Shown here: positions 8,637-18,463 of the stretch, one piece after another | How positions within the stretch are numbered: position 1 is the stretch's first letter | Layout: each line of letters starts with the position of its first letter | Assembly: GCA_046704385.1 (NCBI GenBank) | Contig: JBJKSB010000108.1 | Location: 18,635-82,634 of the forward strand | Direction of reading: 5' to 3' | Origin: GH45 sp046704385 | GTDB taxonomy: Bacteria > Bacteroidota > Bacteroidia > Bacteroidales > SZUA-534 | Length of the DNA: 64,000 nucleotides | Notes under the pieces: generated by a model | What the model saw: only the letters and a program-made list of their open reading frames with translations | Databases searched by the model: none | What the model was told of the DNA's origin: nothing | Translations under genes and position numbers: made by a program

Positions 8637-8663
8637 GTTATCAAATTTAATTAATTTGATAAC
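8637..8663. promoter_or_regulatory. Inverted repeat just upstream of the MBL hydrolase gene
   Basis: GTTATCAAATT (8637-8647) and AATTTGATAAC (8653-8663) are perfect 11-bp arms around a 5-nt centre, 2 nt from the ATG. It could be a repressor operator or an mRNA hairpin that blocks initiation. The outer 18 nt (8646-8663) recur exactly upstream of the outer-membrane gene at 37263-37280. Confidence 0.5.
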
Positions 8664-8690
8664 GAATTTACAACAAAAAAAGAAACACTG

Positions 8691-10451
8691 CTAACTCGCC
8701 ATTTTATTGTGCATTAACATTTTCACTGCTTCGTTAAGGGAACCGGCACGGATAACGCTGCCCGTATTTACAAAATAGATTTCATCGGCGCTGGCAATGG
8801 TATTTAACCGATGCGCAATTATAACTTTGGTAGTTTCCGCAGGCAATTTCTGTAAAATTTCATCGAGTAATTTCTCGGTAACCGTGTCAATATTAGCCGT
8901 TGCCTCATCTAAAATCAACAGGTCGGGTTTGCGTAACACCGCCCTCATAAAGGCTATAAGCTGTTTTTGTCCCAAACTGATACCATCGCTTGACGTATCC
9001 ACTTCCGTTTCAAGGCCATTATCGAACCGGTTTAATAATGATTCCAGTCCGGCATCCTTGAAAATACGCGTGAGTTCCCCGTTTTTATAACCTGCATAAT
9101 CTTCATTACCATATAAGAGATTTTCTCTAATGGTTCCGCTGAACAAATACGGTTCCTGCAATATAAAGCCTATTTTTCGTACGCGATCTTCAGGGTTGTA
9201 CGACCTGATATCTTTTCCGTTTAGCAGAACTTCTCCCCTGGTGGGATCGTAAAGCCTCGAAATTAATGAGGCTGTGGTAGTTTTTCCACCACCTGTAGGA
9301 CCGACAAAGGCGTATGTTTTTCCTTTCTCCAGATTAAAGTCAATCTGATGCAAAACTTCTGTCCCGTTCGGATAAGCAAAGGATACTTCCTTAAACGACA
9401 ATAATGACTCATCTGATTTTGTATCGGTGGCATCTGATACAGGCATATCGTTCTCCATGTTCAGTATTTTGAGTATCCTGTCCCAGGCAGCCAGTGCCAC
9501 CTGGAAATTTGCCCATAGCGATGCTAATTGGCGTAACGGATTATAAAAATTATTTACATAGGCAATAAAACTGATTAACAGCCCGATGGTAAAGTGATTT
9601 GTCGCAATCAGGTAAATTCCAAAAGTTAACACAATCATCTGACCGATATTGGCAAAAAACGTATATACCGGCATAAATAAGTTATTGGCAATTCCTGCCT
9701 TTACCGAAGTGTTGTAATTGTCCTGGTTGGCCTTGCTAAAACTCTTTCGGAAATAATCGCGCCGATTGAATGCCACTACCACTTTAAAGTTGGCCAGACT
9801 CTCCTGCACCTCAGAACTCAATAAACCCACACTTTTCAGGTTTTTTGCATTGAGTTCCTTAACCCATGGCGAAACCATTTTGGTAAATATCCACAATATT
9901 ACTGCCGGAGCCAATGCGGCGGTACCTAAAGGCAGGTTTATCGATAATAAAAAGATGGCAGCTCCTAACATGATCAGGATCGACCGTACAAACTGCATCA
10001 GCGAATGTGAGAAAAACTGGTTTATTTTATCGGTATCATTATTGATTCTTGAAATTAGGTCGCCGGCCTTATTTTGATTAAAAAAGTCGAGTGGCAAATC
10101 CTGAATTTTATTAAAGACCGCATTTCTCAACGAAAATAAAATCCTTTGCCCTACAGTCCCCATCAATTTGGTTTGTATATAACCGGCCACCAACAAAACA
10201 GAATACATTACCAATAAAATGCCGCTAAAGACCAGCACTCCGTGATACTGTCCTGTTTGAACATAAGTGTCAATGGTGTGCCCAATTAAAACCGGTCCGA
10301 GTAAAGCCAAAATAGCAGCAATAAGCATGGCAGCAAAAGCCTTCAGAAGAACCTTCTTCTCGTCAACCATATAGGCAACCAAGGTTTTTAATGACCTGAA
10401 GGTTGATTTCTTTTTACCGGTTTCTTCTTTTATATTAAGATTGTAATTCAT
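8691..10451 (-). CDS. ABC exporter half-transporter (catalytic subunit of a heterodimer)
   Basis: 586 residues: a six-TM ABC exporter domain (about 35-330) and a nucleotide-binding domain (about 350-586). The Walker A is GPTGGGKTT, the signature is the variant ISLGQKQ, the Walker B is LLILDEATANID with catalytic Glu, and the H-loop is IIAHRLNT. It overlaps the upstream ABC gene by 17 bp. The canonical Walker B and H-loop here, against degenerate ones in the partner, fit a heterodimeric exporter with one active site. The substrate (drug, lipid or peptide) is unknown. Confidence 0.93.
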   Translation of the reverse strand: MNYNLNIKEETGKKKSTFRSLKTLVAYMVDEKKVLLKAFAAMLIAAILALLGPVLIGHTIDTYVQTGQYHGVLVFSGILLVMYSVLLVAGYIQTKLMGTVGQRILFSLRNAVFNKIQDLPLDFFNQNKAGDLISRINNDTDKINQFFSHSLMQFVRSILIMLGAAIFLLSINLPLGTAALAPAVILWIFTKMVSPWVKELNAKNLKSVGLLSSEVQESLANFKVVVAFNRRDYFRKSFSKANQDNYNTSVKAGIANNLFMPVYTFFANIGQMIVLTFGIYLIATNHFTIGLLISFIAYVNNFYNPLRQLASLWANFQVALAAWDRILKILNMENDMPVSDATDTKSDESLLSFKEVSFAYPNGTEVLHQIDFNLEKGKTYAFVGPTGGGKTTTASLISRLYDPTRGEVLLNGKDIRSYNPEDRVRKIGFILQEPYLFSGTIRENLLYGNEDYAGYKNGELTRIFKDAGLESLLNRFDNGLETEVDTSSDGISLGQKQLIAFMRAVLRKPDLLILDEATANIDTVTEKLLDEILQKLPAETTKVIIAHRLNTIASADEIYFVNTGSVIRAGSLNEAVKMLMHNKMAS

Positions 10452-12186
10452 AATGGCTTGTGCTTAATTGTGAATTATATATTTGTACATATTCCGGGCT
10501 GGTTTCAAGTAGCTCCTTGTGTTTTCCTGAAGCTACCACTTCGCCCTCCATTAATAAAATAATTTGTTCAAAATCCTTTATCGGACCAATTTTTTGAGTG
10601 ACCGAAATCAGCGTAAGCTCAGGATAATTCGCTCTCACATTGCATAAAATCTTTTGCTCTGTTTGTTGGTCAACCCGGGCAGTAAAATCATCAAGTAACA
10701 GTATTTTCGGATTTAGGGCAAGTGCACGTGCCAGCATTATCCGCTGTTTTTGCCCTCCTGACAGGCTGGTTCCCCTTTCGGAGACTATGGTATCAAGTTT
10801 ATCAGGTAATGTATTTATAAACTCTGACAATTCCGCTGTTTCAATAGCCTTGGTTAAACTTTCATCGGTTACGGTATCGCTAAAAGCAATGTTATTACGA
10901 AGGCTCATATTAAACATTACACTATCCTGAAATACAAAGCCAATCTGATTATGAAACAACTCTTTTTTGTAGTTCTCAAGAAGTTCGTCATCGAATAAAA
11001 CCTCGCCGGAATCCTGTTTAATCAATCCGGTCAACAAATAAAGCAACTGGCTTTTGCCGGCAGCTGTTGGCCCGATAATAGCAGTTTGGGAACCTGCTTT
11101 TATTGATAAAGATACATCTTTCAAGGCCGGCTTTCCGCCATAAAGCACCGAAATATTTTTCAAATCGATATTTCCCTGCAAAGGATTTTCGTAAGTTCCC
11201 TTGTCAACCGTTTCAGGAGCTTTCATAACCGCTTCGATGCGGACATACGAGGCCGAGGCACGTGCAATCATATTACTCATAAAACCGATCATTATTATCG
11301 GGAAAATAAGAATGACCACATAACTGTTAAAAGCTGCAAAATCTCCCAGCGACAAGCTGCCACCTATAACAAAATGTCCCCCCAGAGCCAGGATGGTAAC
11401 CGTTGCCAGATTGGCCACAAAAGTCACAATAGGAATTAGTGTGGCAAACAAAGTTACAATGCCAATACCCACATCTTTAGCTTCCGTATTCGCCTCAAGA
11501 AATTTTCTGTATTCCTGTTGTTGCGAGTTGATCACCCGGATAATGGCTGCCCCCAAAATACTTTCGTTGATTACTCTGTTTAGCCAGTCGACTACCTCTC
11601 TCGATCTTCGGAATAACACCCGCACCTTTCTGAGAATAATCATAAATAAGGCAATCATAATGGGTATGATGCCAATAACCGGCAAAGCGAGTTTCCAATT
11701 AATGGTGAGCAGCAAAATACAGGTGCCAATAATGATAAATGCTGAAGATATAATAGTGGTTACAGCCATGGATACAAACATTTTAACCGCATCCATATCC
11801 GAAGTCAGGTTAGTCAGCAACTTAGCAGGGTTTGACTTTTGAATGAATGAAAAACTTTGCCTGGAAATTTTGTCCGAAAGATTTTTCCGTAAATCAAAAG
11901 CCACCCGCTCTGAGGCATAAGTTTGCATAATTTGTTGCAGGTAGCTGAAAACAAAAATAATAATGCCGGCTATTAAAAATTCAACAATTATGGTTTTAAG
12001 TACATAGTTGCCCGCTGTAAATGAATCGATACCGTGCGATATAATTTTAGGTATTACCAGGTAAAACCCGTTCCCTATCAATGTAAAAATAACCAGAATG
12101 GTCACCATCCCCTTATAGGGTTTCAATAACGCAAAAAGATTTGGTTTTGCAGGTTTCCCACCCTTATTCTTTAAATTGTTTCTCAT
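10435..12186 (-). CDS. ABC exporter half-transporter (degenerate-site subunit)
   Basis: 583 residues, TM domain then nucleotide-binding domain. The Walker A is GPTAAGKSQ and the signature is canonical LSGGQKQR. The Walker B is ILLLDDFTARVD, with Asp replacing the catalytic Glu, and the H-loop His is replaced by Gln (LISVTQKIG). These substitutions mark a degenerate ATP site. Paired with the downstream subunit, whose signature is non-canonical, this gives the classic asymmetric heterodimer (TM287/288 or BmrCD type). It lies 112 nt downstream of the small membrane protein gene and may share its operon with the second ECF sigma gene. Confidence 0.93.
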   Translation of the reverse strand: MRNNLKNKGGKPAKPNLFALLKPYKGMVTILVIFTLIGNGFYLVIPKIISHGIDSFTAGNYVLKTIIVEFLIAGIIIFVFSYLQQIMQTYASERVAFDLRKNLSDKISRQSFSFIQKSNPAKLLTNLTSDMDAVKMFVSMAVTTIISSAFIIIGTCILLLTINWKLALPVIGIIPIMIALFMIILRKVRVLFRRSREVVDWLNRVINESILGAAIIRVINSQQQEYRKFLEANTEAKDVGIGIVTLFATLIPIVTFVANLATVTILALGGHFVIGGSLSLGDFAAFNSYVVILIFPIIMIGFMSNMIARASASYVRIEAVMKAPETVDKGTYENPLQGNIDLKNISVLYGGKPALKDVSLSIKAGSQTAIIGPTAAGKSQLLYLLTGLIKQDSGEVLFDDELLENYKKELFHNQIGFVFQDSVMFNMSLRNNIAFSDTVTDESLTKAIETAELSEFINTLPDKLDTIVSERGTSLSGGQKQRIMLARALALNPKILLLDDFTARVDQQTEQKILCNVRANYPELTLISVTQKIGPIKDFEQIILLMEGEVVASGKHKELLETSPEYVQIYNSQLSTSHYELQS

Positions 12187-12298
12187 TCTATTTATTAATC
12201 AGGTTGCAAATGAAACACAAAAATTTAATAATTGTTAGCATTTTTCGGTAAATGACAGTTTGCAACCGGTTAGTCAGGAAAAATATCTGACCATGTTT

Positions 12299-12661
12299 TT
12301 ATTCTGCATTTGGTTTATCTTCCTGCTCCGAATGTTGAAATTTATCGTGAAACATGGAATGCCGCATGGAATGCATATTCCTAAAAAATTCTTTTCGCTC
12401 CTCAGGAGTCATCCCGGAAATTTTTTCACGGATGCTGGTCCGTTTGTGATTAAATGGATGATGGTGTTGTCCAAATCCAAATAAAAGCCTGGTTAATAAT
12501 AACAGACCAACTGCCTGCCAAAACCTTAATTCAGGCAAATTAAAAAGAGCCGGCATCAGCAAATTCCAAAGCACCATAACAAGTGCACTAATTCCAGCAA
12601 AAATAATCAATACTAACGGGGGAATAAAATACCTTCGGTTGTTGTAAGCAAATGTTTTCAT
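12299..12661 (-). CDS. Small two-TM membrane protein with His/Met-rich tail
   Basis: 120 residues. Two hydrophobic segments at about 13-38 and 48-64 are followed by a soluble tail holding HHHPFNH, then MTPEERKEFFRNMHSMRHSMFHDKFQH. The His/Met clustering suggests possible metal binding; that is inference. It starts 12 nt after the ECF sigma gene, so it is probably cotranscribed and could modulate that sigma factor. I do not recognise a named family. Confidence 0.72.
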   Translation of the reverse strand: MKTFAYNNRRYFIPPLVLIIFAGISALVMVLWNLLMPALFNLPELRFWQAVGLLLLTRLLFGFGQHHHPFNHKRTSIREKISGMTPEERKEFFRNMHSMRHSMFHDKFQHSEQEDKPNAE

Positions 12662-12673
12662 CTTACTTAAAAT

Positions 12674-13240
12674 TTAATAGTTAATTAATTCGTCATACAA
12701 ATCTCTGAGCCTTTCTCTTAATTCCAGCACTGCATAGCGTTTTCTCGAAATAAGTGTGTTTACCGGAGTGTCGGTTTGTTCTGCTATTTCTTTGAACGAA
12801 AGTCCTTGTAATTCTGTGAGCTCAAATACTTCCCGCTGTTCGGCCGGCAATTCAGCGAGTGTGTTTTCAAGTTCTTCCATTACTAAAGTTCTTAGATAAA
12901 CCGACTCGGGTGAATTGTTTTTATCGATAAATAATTCACCGATGGCATCAATTTCGGGATCGTCATCGTCCTCAAAGAACATATCGGGTAAAAATCCGGG
13001 TTTGTTTTTTCGGTACAAATCTGTAATCCGGTTACGCGCCACCGTAAACAACCATGCAGCTACCTGATCGATAGGTTTCATTAATTGATCGGCTTCCGAC
13101 AATTGATAAAAAACTTCCTGAAGGATATCCTCGGCATCTTCAACACGGTTGACCCGTTTACGAATAAAGCCGGCCAGCCTGTTGCTATACGTTTTAACTA
13201 CTTCAGTTATATTTAACGGTTTTGCCACTGATATCTCCAT
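12674..13240 (-). CDS. ECF-type RNA polymerase sigma factor
   Basis: 188 residues. Region 2 contains VNRVEDAEDILQEVFYQL and AAWLFTVARNRITDLYRK. An acidic linker (FEDDDDPEIDAI) follows, and region 4 has LPAEQREVFELTELQGLSFKEIAEQTDTPVNTLISRKRYA, written here as adjoining parts of the same helix-turn-helix: LSFKEIAEQ and TPVNTLISRKR. It heads a likely operon with the His/Met-rich membrane protein and perhaps the ABC exporter. The motif found upstream of the other sigma gene is not seen here. Confidence 0.93.
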   Translation of the reverse strand: MEISVAKPLNITEVVKTYSNRLAGFIRKRVNRVEDAEDILQEVFYQLSEADQLMKPIDQVAAWLFTVARNRITDLYRKNKPGFLPDMFFEDDDDPEIDAIGELFIDKNNSPESVYLRTLVMEELENTLAELPAEQREVFELTELQGLSFKEIAEQTDTPVNTLISRKRYAVLELRERLRDLYDELINY

Positions 13241-13522
13241 TTTTTATCAATTAGCCTTTTTCGGGGTAGACGAATTGATGAGAAAAATATTTTAAGTTTT
13301 TTCAGAATTTTATATAATTTTTATCCTCTATTCTGTAAAATATTAATACGATGTGATTTACGAAAATAAATTGATATGGGTTGCCGGAAAATTTCAACGC
13401 CCGAATAATAAATTATTTGTTTTTGGAATGGTGTAATAATAAAATATTGCAATTAATACATTATAAATAATTCCATTTTTCCAATTTTCCAAATTTAGCC
13501 CGCCTCTTAAATCGAACTCATA

Positions 13523-16500
13523 TTACACCATATTCTGTATCAAAAAATGCAAGCGGTTCAAAATATTTACCTTACTGATACCCGAATCAAAATCGATAAA
13601 TAACAGGTTCATATTAGGATACAGACTCTTGATTTTTAATTCCATGCCTTTCCCTACAACATGATTTGCAATACATCCAAAAGGCTGTATGCAAATTACC
13701 TGGTTAATATTTTGCCGGGCAAACGAGGCAACTTCAGCCGGAATAAGCCAGCCTTCACCGTATTGGTGGTTAAGGTTTAAAATATCCCCGGCCAACTGTG
13801 CAGAATAATCGATAGTATGAGCAGGTCGGTAAAACCTAAAGCCTTTTAAAATCTCTTCAAATTTATACAAATAAGCATTGGCCCGGTACTTAAGATACAG
13901 ACCAAGAATATCAAATTTTTCAGGATTTGCGATGAATTCTTTAACCCTGGCTTTGGTATTGATAAACGATTGGGTAAAAAACTCCATTAAGGGAGGTAAA
14001 GCCACCTCAATGCGGTTTTCTATCAGCCAGTCAATAATATTTGACTGCCCGAATGAATTGTATTTGATGTAAATCTCACCTACCAATCCTACTGTTTTAG
14101 TAATTGCGTCACTTGCCGGAAGATTGTTAAATTCTTTTACAGCCTCACGCAATAACCTGTTTAGGGCTTTTATCGGATTTGCCGAAAGTACTTTTGTAGC
14201 AAAATCAAGGTATTTATCTCTCAATCTTTTTGCACTTCCCGGAATCAACTCTCTTGCTGCCGTCGGGTAATATAACCGGGATAAGCAATCAGCAAATAAA
14301 AGTGTGCCAAAAGCCGGCTTTAAAACTTTTAACCACGAAGGGGTAAATCCCGGCTGTATATTAAACATTGAATCGGCTGGCGCTATAGCAACCACGGGTA
14401 TATCACTAAATCCGGCACTTATCATTGCTTTTTTAATCAACGATAAATAATTGGTAGCCCGGCATTGCCCACCGGTTTGCGAAATCCCTATAGCAATATT
14501 TTCTGAATTATACTTTCCTGATTTTAGTGTACGGATTACATCTCCTACAACGAGAGTGGCCGGGTAACAAATCTCATTGTTGGCATATTCCAGCCCCAGT
14601 TCAACAGAATTTGGATCAGACGGCGGAATGTTTTCAACCCGGTACCCCAAAATTTTGCCCAAACCCGGAATAAAAGGCGAGTAAAAATCTGAAAACCAGG
14701 GTACCAGTAAAGTCCTGGTAATATCTTTTTTATCGAAAACGGCCTGTTGCTTTGATTTTGTCGGTTCCGTATAATTATATTTTTGTTGCTTAAGTTTTAA
14801 TGACTCCACCAATGAACGCAAGCGTAATTTAATGGATCCCGGACTGGAAATTTCATCAATACGAATTAAGGCAAAGGAAAGATTGGCTTTTTTGGCAAGG
14901 TCATTAATTTCATCCATAATAAAGGAATCGGGGCCACAACCAAATGAATTCAGTTGGATTAATCCAAGCGGAAATTTTTGCCGTGAAGCCCACCAGGCAG
15001 CCTGTAAAATCCGGTTTGGGTATCCCCATTGCGAAATCGATAAAAAGCTTTCAAAACCTTCCTGTTCTTCACTATAAATAATATCCTCATTGATGACACT
15101 TACACCCAAATCGGACAATAATTGTGATACCTGCTGATGAACCAGGTAATCCATATGATAAGGGTGGCTGGCTATCATTACCACCAGGTGATCAGAGCGA
15201 ATGGCATCATTTAAAATGTTATAATTATGCTGTTTTAATTGCAGTTTGAAATCCTCCTGGGCTTTTTGCGCATTTACAAAGGCCGCATTAAACACCGTTT
15301 TATCAACCTGAAACTGATTTAAATATTCCCAACAAGCCTTTTTTAACAGGTTGTTATCATTAAAGTTAATCGCAGGAGTATCAAACGGTATTGGTTCATT
15401 TCCGGCTAAATGACTGGTGTTTTTCAAAACCTCCGGATAACCTGTCACAATAGGGCAGTTATAGCTGTTTGATGATTTTTTAAATTCAAGTTTCTCATAA
15501 ATAACCAAAGGCAGAAAAATCCTGTCGACCTTTCTATGCATTAGGTTGATGATATGCCCATGCGAAAGCTTGGCCGGAAAACAAACATTGTCCGACATGA
15601 TATTCCCAATCCCCTTTTTATATAAATTGAAACTGCTGGTATCAGAAACCTCAACCTGTAAACCACATCGTGTAAATAAAGAGTACCAAAAAGGAAAATT
15701 CTCATACATATTTAAAACCCTGGGAATTCCGATTTTTATTTTTTCATTATTGTACAGGTTATTTTGTGAAAATATAAGCTCCCGCTTAAAATCGAATATG
15801 TTTTTCCCCCTGACTACTGACTTTGAATTATTTGAAAAAATCTTTTCGCATTTATTTCCGGAATAACACTTACCTCCTGATGCAAATGCGTAGATAGTTA
15901 TGGTACAATTATTAGTACAACCTTTACAAACGCTGAGTCTGGTTTTAAAATCTGCAATTTGATAAAGCTTGTTAAACCCGACAAAACTACCGGGTTGTTC
16001 ATCAAGCTCGTGATGAACCATGGCATAAAGAGCGGCACCATAAGCACCCATAAGCTCCGGCTTGTCCGATATCGAAATTTTTTTGCCAGTCAATAACTCC
16101 AGACTGCGCAACACTGCTTGGTTTTTAAATGTACCACCCTGCACCACAATGTTTTCGCCAATTTCTGCACTGCTTTTAATTCGCAGCACTTTGTTCAGGC
16201 TGTTACGGATAACAGAATAAGCCAAACCTGCCGACAAATCAGGAACAGTGGCACCCTCGCGTAAAGCCTGTTTAACTTTCGAGTTCATAAAAACCGTACA
16301 TCGCGAACCTAAATCGTAAGGCGCTTTTGATTTAGTACCCAACATGGCAAATTTTCCAGGAGTATACCCCAGGGTATGTGCAAATCCTTCAATAAACGAC
16401 CCGCATCCTGATGAACAGGCCTCGTTAATTTCAATTTTACTGATGGTGTGACTTTGCACTGTAATGGCCTTAATATCCTGCCCTCCTATATCCAGAATAA

Positions 16501-17758
16501 AAGATACGGCTGGTTCAACATTCTGTGCTGCCAGAAAGTGCGACACTGTTTCAACAATTCCATAATCGATGCAAAGAGCCGATCGGATTAACTCTTCACC
16601 ATATCCTGTTACCGCCGATTTTGCTATGGTTATTTCGTTAATTAGTGAAGTATTCTTCTCCAAAAACAGTTTCAACCCATCAATAACTGTCTCTAACGGT
16701 TTCCCCAAATTATTCTTGTAATACTCAAAAACCAATTCACTTTTTTCATTCAGCAACACAACTTTTGTGGTTGTCGATCCGGAGTCGATGCCCAGAAACA
16801 GCTTGTCACCTCTTTTAATTTTAGTTTCAGGAATTTTAATAAGATTCCTTTTCTTTTCCCAACCTTCAAATGCTTTAAAGTCGGCAAAAAGAGGCGTTAA
16901 TGAATTTACAGAAACCACCGGTTTAAATGAAGATTTAACCAGGTCAATAAAATCGGTAATTCCAACAGGTTTTTTATCATCAACAATTGAACCTGCCGCA
17001 CCTATTGCCGTGAAAAGCTCGGCATAATCAGGCACAATAATTTCAGCTTTGTCAAGGTTCAATAATTTTGCAAATGCTTTGCGCAGATAGCTTATGTAAG
17101 TTAACGGCCCGCCGGAAAAAAGGATTTGTGGCATAATAGCGCTGCCTCTGGCCAGCGTGCTGATGATCTGGCTGGCTACCGCTTCAAAAATAGAAGCAGC
17201 AATATCTGTCATCTCAATTTTTCTGCTAATCAGGTTTTGAACATCCGTTTTGGCAAAAACGCCACAACGTGAAGCAATAGGATAAGTTTTAGTCGATTCC
17301 CAGGCCAGGTCATTCAGCTTTTCGATGGAAACTCCAATAAGAACAGCCATCTGGTCAATGTAAGCCCCTGTACCACCGGCACAGTTACCGTTCATCCGAA
17401 TATCGGGAGTTAAGGTATCACTGAACAGAATAAGCTTTGCATCCTCACCGCCAATGTCGATAAGACTTTTAACCAAGGGATATGCTCTTTTAACATGATT
17501 TGATGCGGCTATAATTTCCTGCACAAAAAGCAGGTTCGTTTTTTCAGCTATTCCCATGGCCGCTGAACCCGAAAACGCAACCTGAAGCTCTACATTCCCC
17601 AATTGCCGATGAATATCTTTCAATTGGTAAATCAGGGTTTCCTGAATTTGTGTGTTATGCCTGATGTAATCAGAATAAATAATATTTGCACCATCGTCTA
17701 AAATCACCATCTTAGCCGTAGTAGAACCTAAATCGATGCCAAGTTTCAGAGGACCCAT
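13523..17758 (-). CDS. Large 2-hydroxyacyl-CoA dehydratase activase-like protein
   Basis: 1411 residues from the ATG at 17758 (a TTG at 17770 would add four). Two ASKHA ATPase domains of the BadF/BcrA/HgdC type lie in tandem: LKLGIDLGSTTAKMV at about 5 and LFLGIDSGSTTTKVV at about 320. Each has [4Fe-4S] ligand motifs (NCAGGTGAY with SRCGVFAK; EACSSGCGSF with SRCTVFMN). A DUF2229-type domain (about 690-1000, KIGIPRVLNMYENFPF, SDNVCFPAK) and a C-terminal HgdB-like region follow. Known activases use ATP to inject an electron into dehydratases. Giant fused forms of this type are widespread in anaerobes but their role is poorly defined. It is cotranscribed with a TetR regulator 46 nt upstream. Many Cys suggest an oxygen-sensitive anaerobic enzyme. 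Confidence 0.88.
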   Translation of the reverse strand: MGPLKLGIDLGSTTAKMVILDDGANIIYSDYIRHNTQIQETLIYQLKDIHRQLGNVELQVAFSGSAAMGIAEKTNLLFVQEIIAASNHVKRAYPLVKSLIDIGGEDAKLILFSDTLTPDIRMNGNCAGGTGAYIDQMAVLIGVSIEKLNDLAWESTKTYPIASRCGVFAKTDVQNLISRKIEMTDIAASIFEAVASQIISTLARGSAIMPQILFSGGPLTYISYLRKAFAKLLNLDKAEIIVPDYAELFTAIGAAGSIVDDKKPVGITDFIDLVKSSFKPVVSVNSLTPLFADFKAFEGWEKKRNLIKIPETKIKRGDKLFLGIDSGSTTTKVVLLNEKSELVFEYYKNNLGKPLETVIDGLKLFLEKNTSLINEITIAKSAVTGYGEELIRSALCIDYGIVETVSHFLAAQNVEPAVSFILDIGGQDIKAITVQSHTISKIEINEACSSGCGSFIEGFAHTLGYTPGKFAMLGTKSKAPYDLGSRCTVFMNSKVKQALREGATVPDLSAGLAYSVIRNSLNKVLRIKSSAEIGENIVVQGGTFKNQAVLRSLELLTGKKISISDKPELMGAYGAALYAMVHHELDEQPGSFVGFNKLYQIADFKTRLSVCKGCTNNCTITIYAFASGGKCYSGNKCEKIFSNNSKSVVRGKNIFDFKRELIFSQNNLYNNEKIKIGIPRVLNMYENFPFWYSLFTRCGLQVEVSDTSSFNLYKKGIGNIMSDNVCFPAKLSHGHIINLMHRKVDRIFLPLVIYEKLEFKKSSNSYNCPIVTGYPEVLKNTSHLAGNEPIPFDTPAINFNDNNLLKKACWEYLNQFQVDKTVFNAAFVNAQKAQEDFKLQLKQHNYNILNDAIRSDHLVVMIASHPYHMDYLVHQQVSQLLSDLGVSVINEDIIYSEEQEGFESFLSISQWGYPNRILQAAWWASRQKFPLGLIQLNSFGCGPDSFIMDEINDLAKKANLSFALIRIDEISSPGSIKLRLRSLVESLKLKQQKYNYTEPTKSKQQAVFDKKDITRTLLVPWFSDFYSPFIPGLGKILGYRVENIPPSDPNSVELGLEYANNEICYPATLVVGDVIRTLKSGKYNSENIAIGISQTGGQCRATNYLSLIKKAMISAGFSDIPVVAIAPADSMFNIQPGFTPSWLKVLKPAFGTLLFADCLSRLYYPTAARELIPGSAKRLRDKYLDFATKVLSANPIKALNRLLREAVKEFNNLPASDAITKTVGLVGEIYIKYNSFGQSNIIDWLIENRIEVALPPLMEFFTQSFINTKARVKEFIANPEKFDILGLYLKYRANAYLYKFEEILKGFRFYRPAHTIDYSAQLAGDILNLNHQYGEGWLIPAEVASFARQNINQVICIQPFGCIANHVVGKGMELKIKSLYPNMNLLFIDFDSGISKVNILNRLHFLIQNMV

Positions 17759-17804
17759 AAACCAAAACAAAAAATTATATTAAACCTTCATTTAATTAAG
17801 CTGA

Positions 17805-18437
17805 CTAATTCTTACTTATCCAGTTGTAAATTACCTTATTTACAACCTTTTTCCTATCCGACAAATATTGGTTATACTCATCATTACTTTTAAAATAAAA
17901 TGCCATAAGCAGCGGTTTACTAATAATGGGAAAAACACACAAACCAAAAATATTGACAAACAAATCAATAGGATTGAATTCCGCTAATTGGCCTTCTGCT
18001 ATTTCCTTCTGTATCTGACTTTCAAATTTATCATAATTGATGTCGCGTTGCTTAAAAAAACTGATAACCCAGTTGGGATCTCTTCCAATCTCATTTAAGA
18101 TAAAAGCCGGCACCATAGGATATTTTGCAGCCAGGTCAATATACTCATTAATAAAGTGTTCGGCCTTGATTAAAATGCTTGTGTTTTCATCGTTAATCAG
18201 CACCGAAAAAGCGGGAATAATTTTATGTTCAAGGTTTGATATTACCTTTTTCAAGAGATGTTTTTTACTCCTGAAATAATAATTCAGCGAAGTACGGCTA
18301 ATACCTGCTTTTTCAGCAATCTGAGTCATGGTAGCATTGCTGATACCATGTTTCAGAAACATAAAATTCGCTGCATCGATTATTTTCGATTCAATCTCCG
18401 TCGATTCAACGTTCACAGGTTCCATAGGTATTAACAT
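17805..18437 (-). CDS. TetR/AcrR-family transcriptional regulator
   Basis: 210 residues. The N-terminal HTH (about 15-62) includes IIDAANFMFLKHGISNATM, then AEKAGISRTSLNYYFRSK, the standard TetR recognition helix. The C-terminal ligand-binding domain has no recognisable specificity. It is first in the operon with the large activase-like gene. A perfect 8-bp inverted repeat lies 5 nt upstream of the ATG and overlaps a -7 box, so autorepression is likely. Confidence 0.92.
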   Translation of the reverse strand: MLIPMEPVNVESTEIESKIIDAANFMFLKHGISNATMTQIAEKAGISRTSLNYYFRSKKHLLKKVISNLEHKIIPAFSVLINDENTSILIKAEHFINEYIDLAAKYPMVPAFILNEIGRDPNWVISFFKQRDINYDKFESQIQKEIAEGQLAEFNPIDLFVNIFGLCVFPIISKPLLMAFYFKSNDEYNQYLSDRKKVVNKVIYNWISKN

Positions 18438-18442
18438 GGAGG

Positions 18443-18463
18443 TTTGACAACATTGTCAAATTT
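18443..18463 (-). promoter_or_regulatory. TetR operator candidate overlapping a -7 promoter box
   Basis: TTTGACAA-CA-TTGTCAAA (18443-18460) is a perfect 8-bp inverted repeat. On the minus strand the sequence TAAATTTG (18456-18463) matches the -7 consensus TAnnTTTG and overlaps the operator. Repressor binding would therefore block the tetR-activase promoter. A lone half-site TTGTCAAA lies at 18578-18585. Confidence 0.6.

Noticed and set aside
12260..12484. Plus-strand frame of 74 codons
   Set aside because: It lies opposite the His/Met-rich membrane protein gene, whose hydrophobic segments and operon position are convincing.
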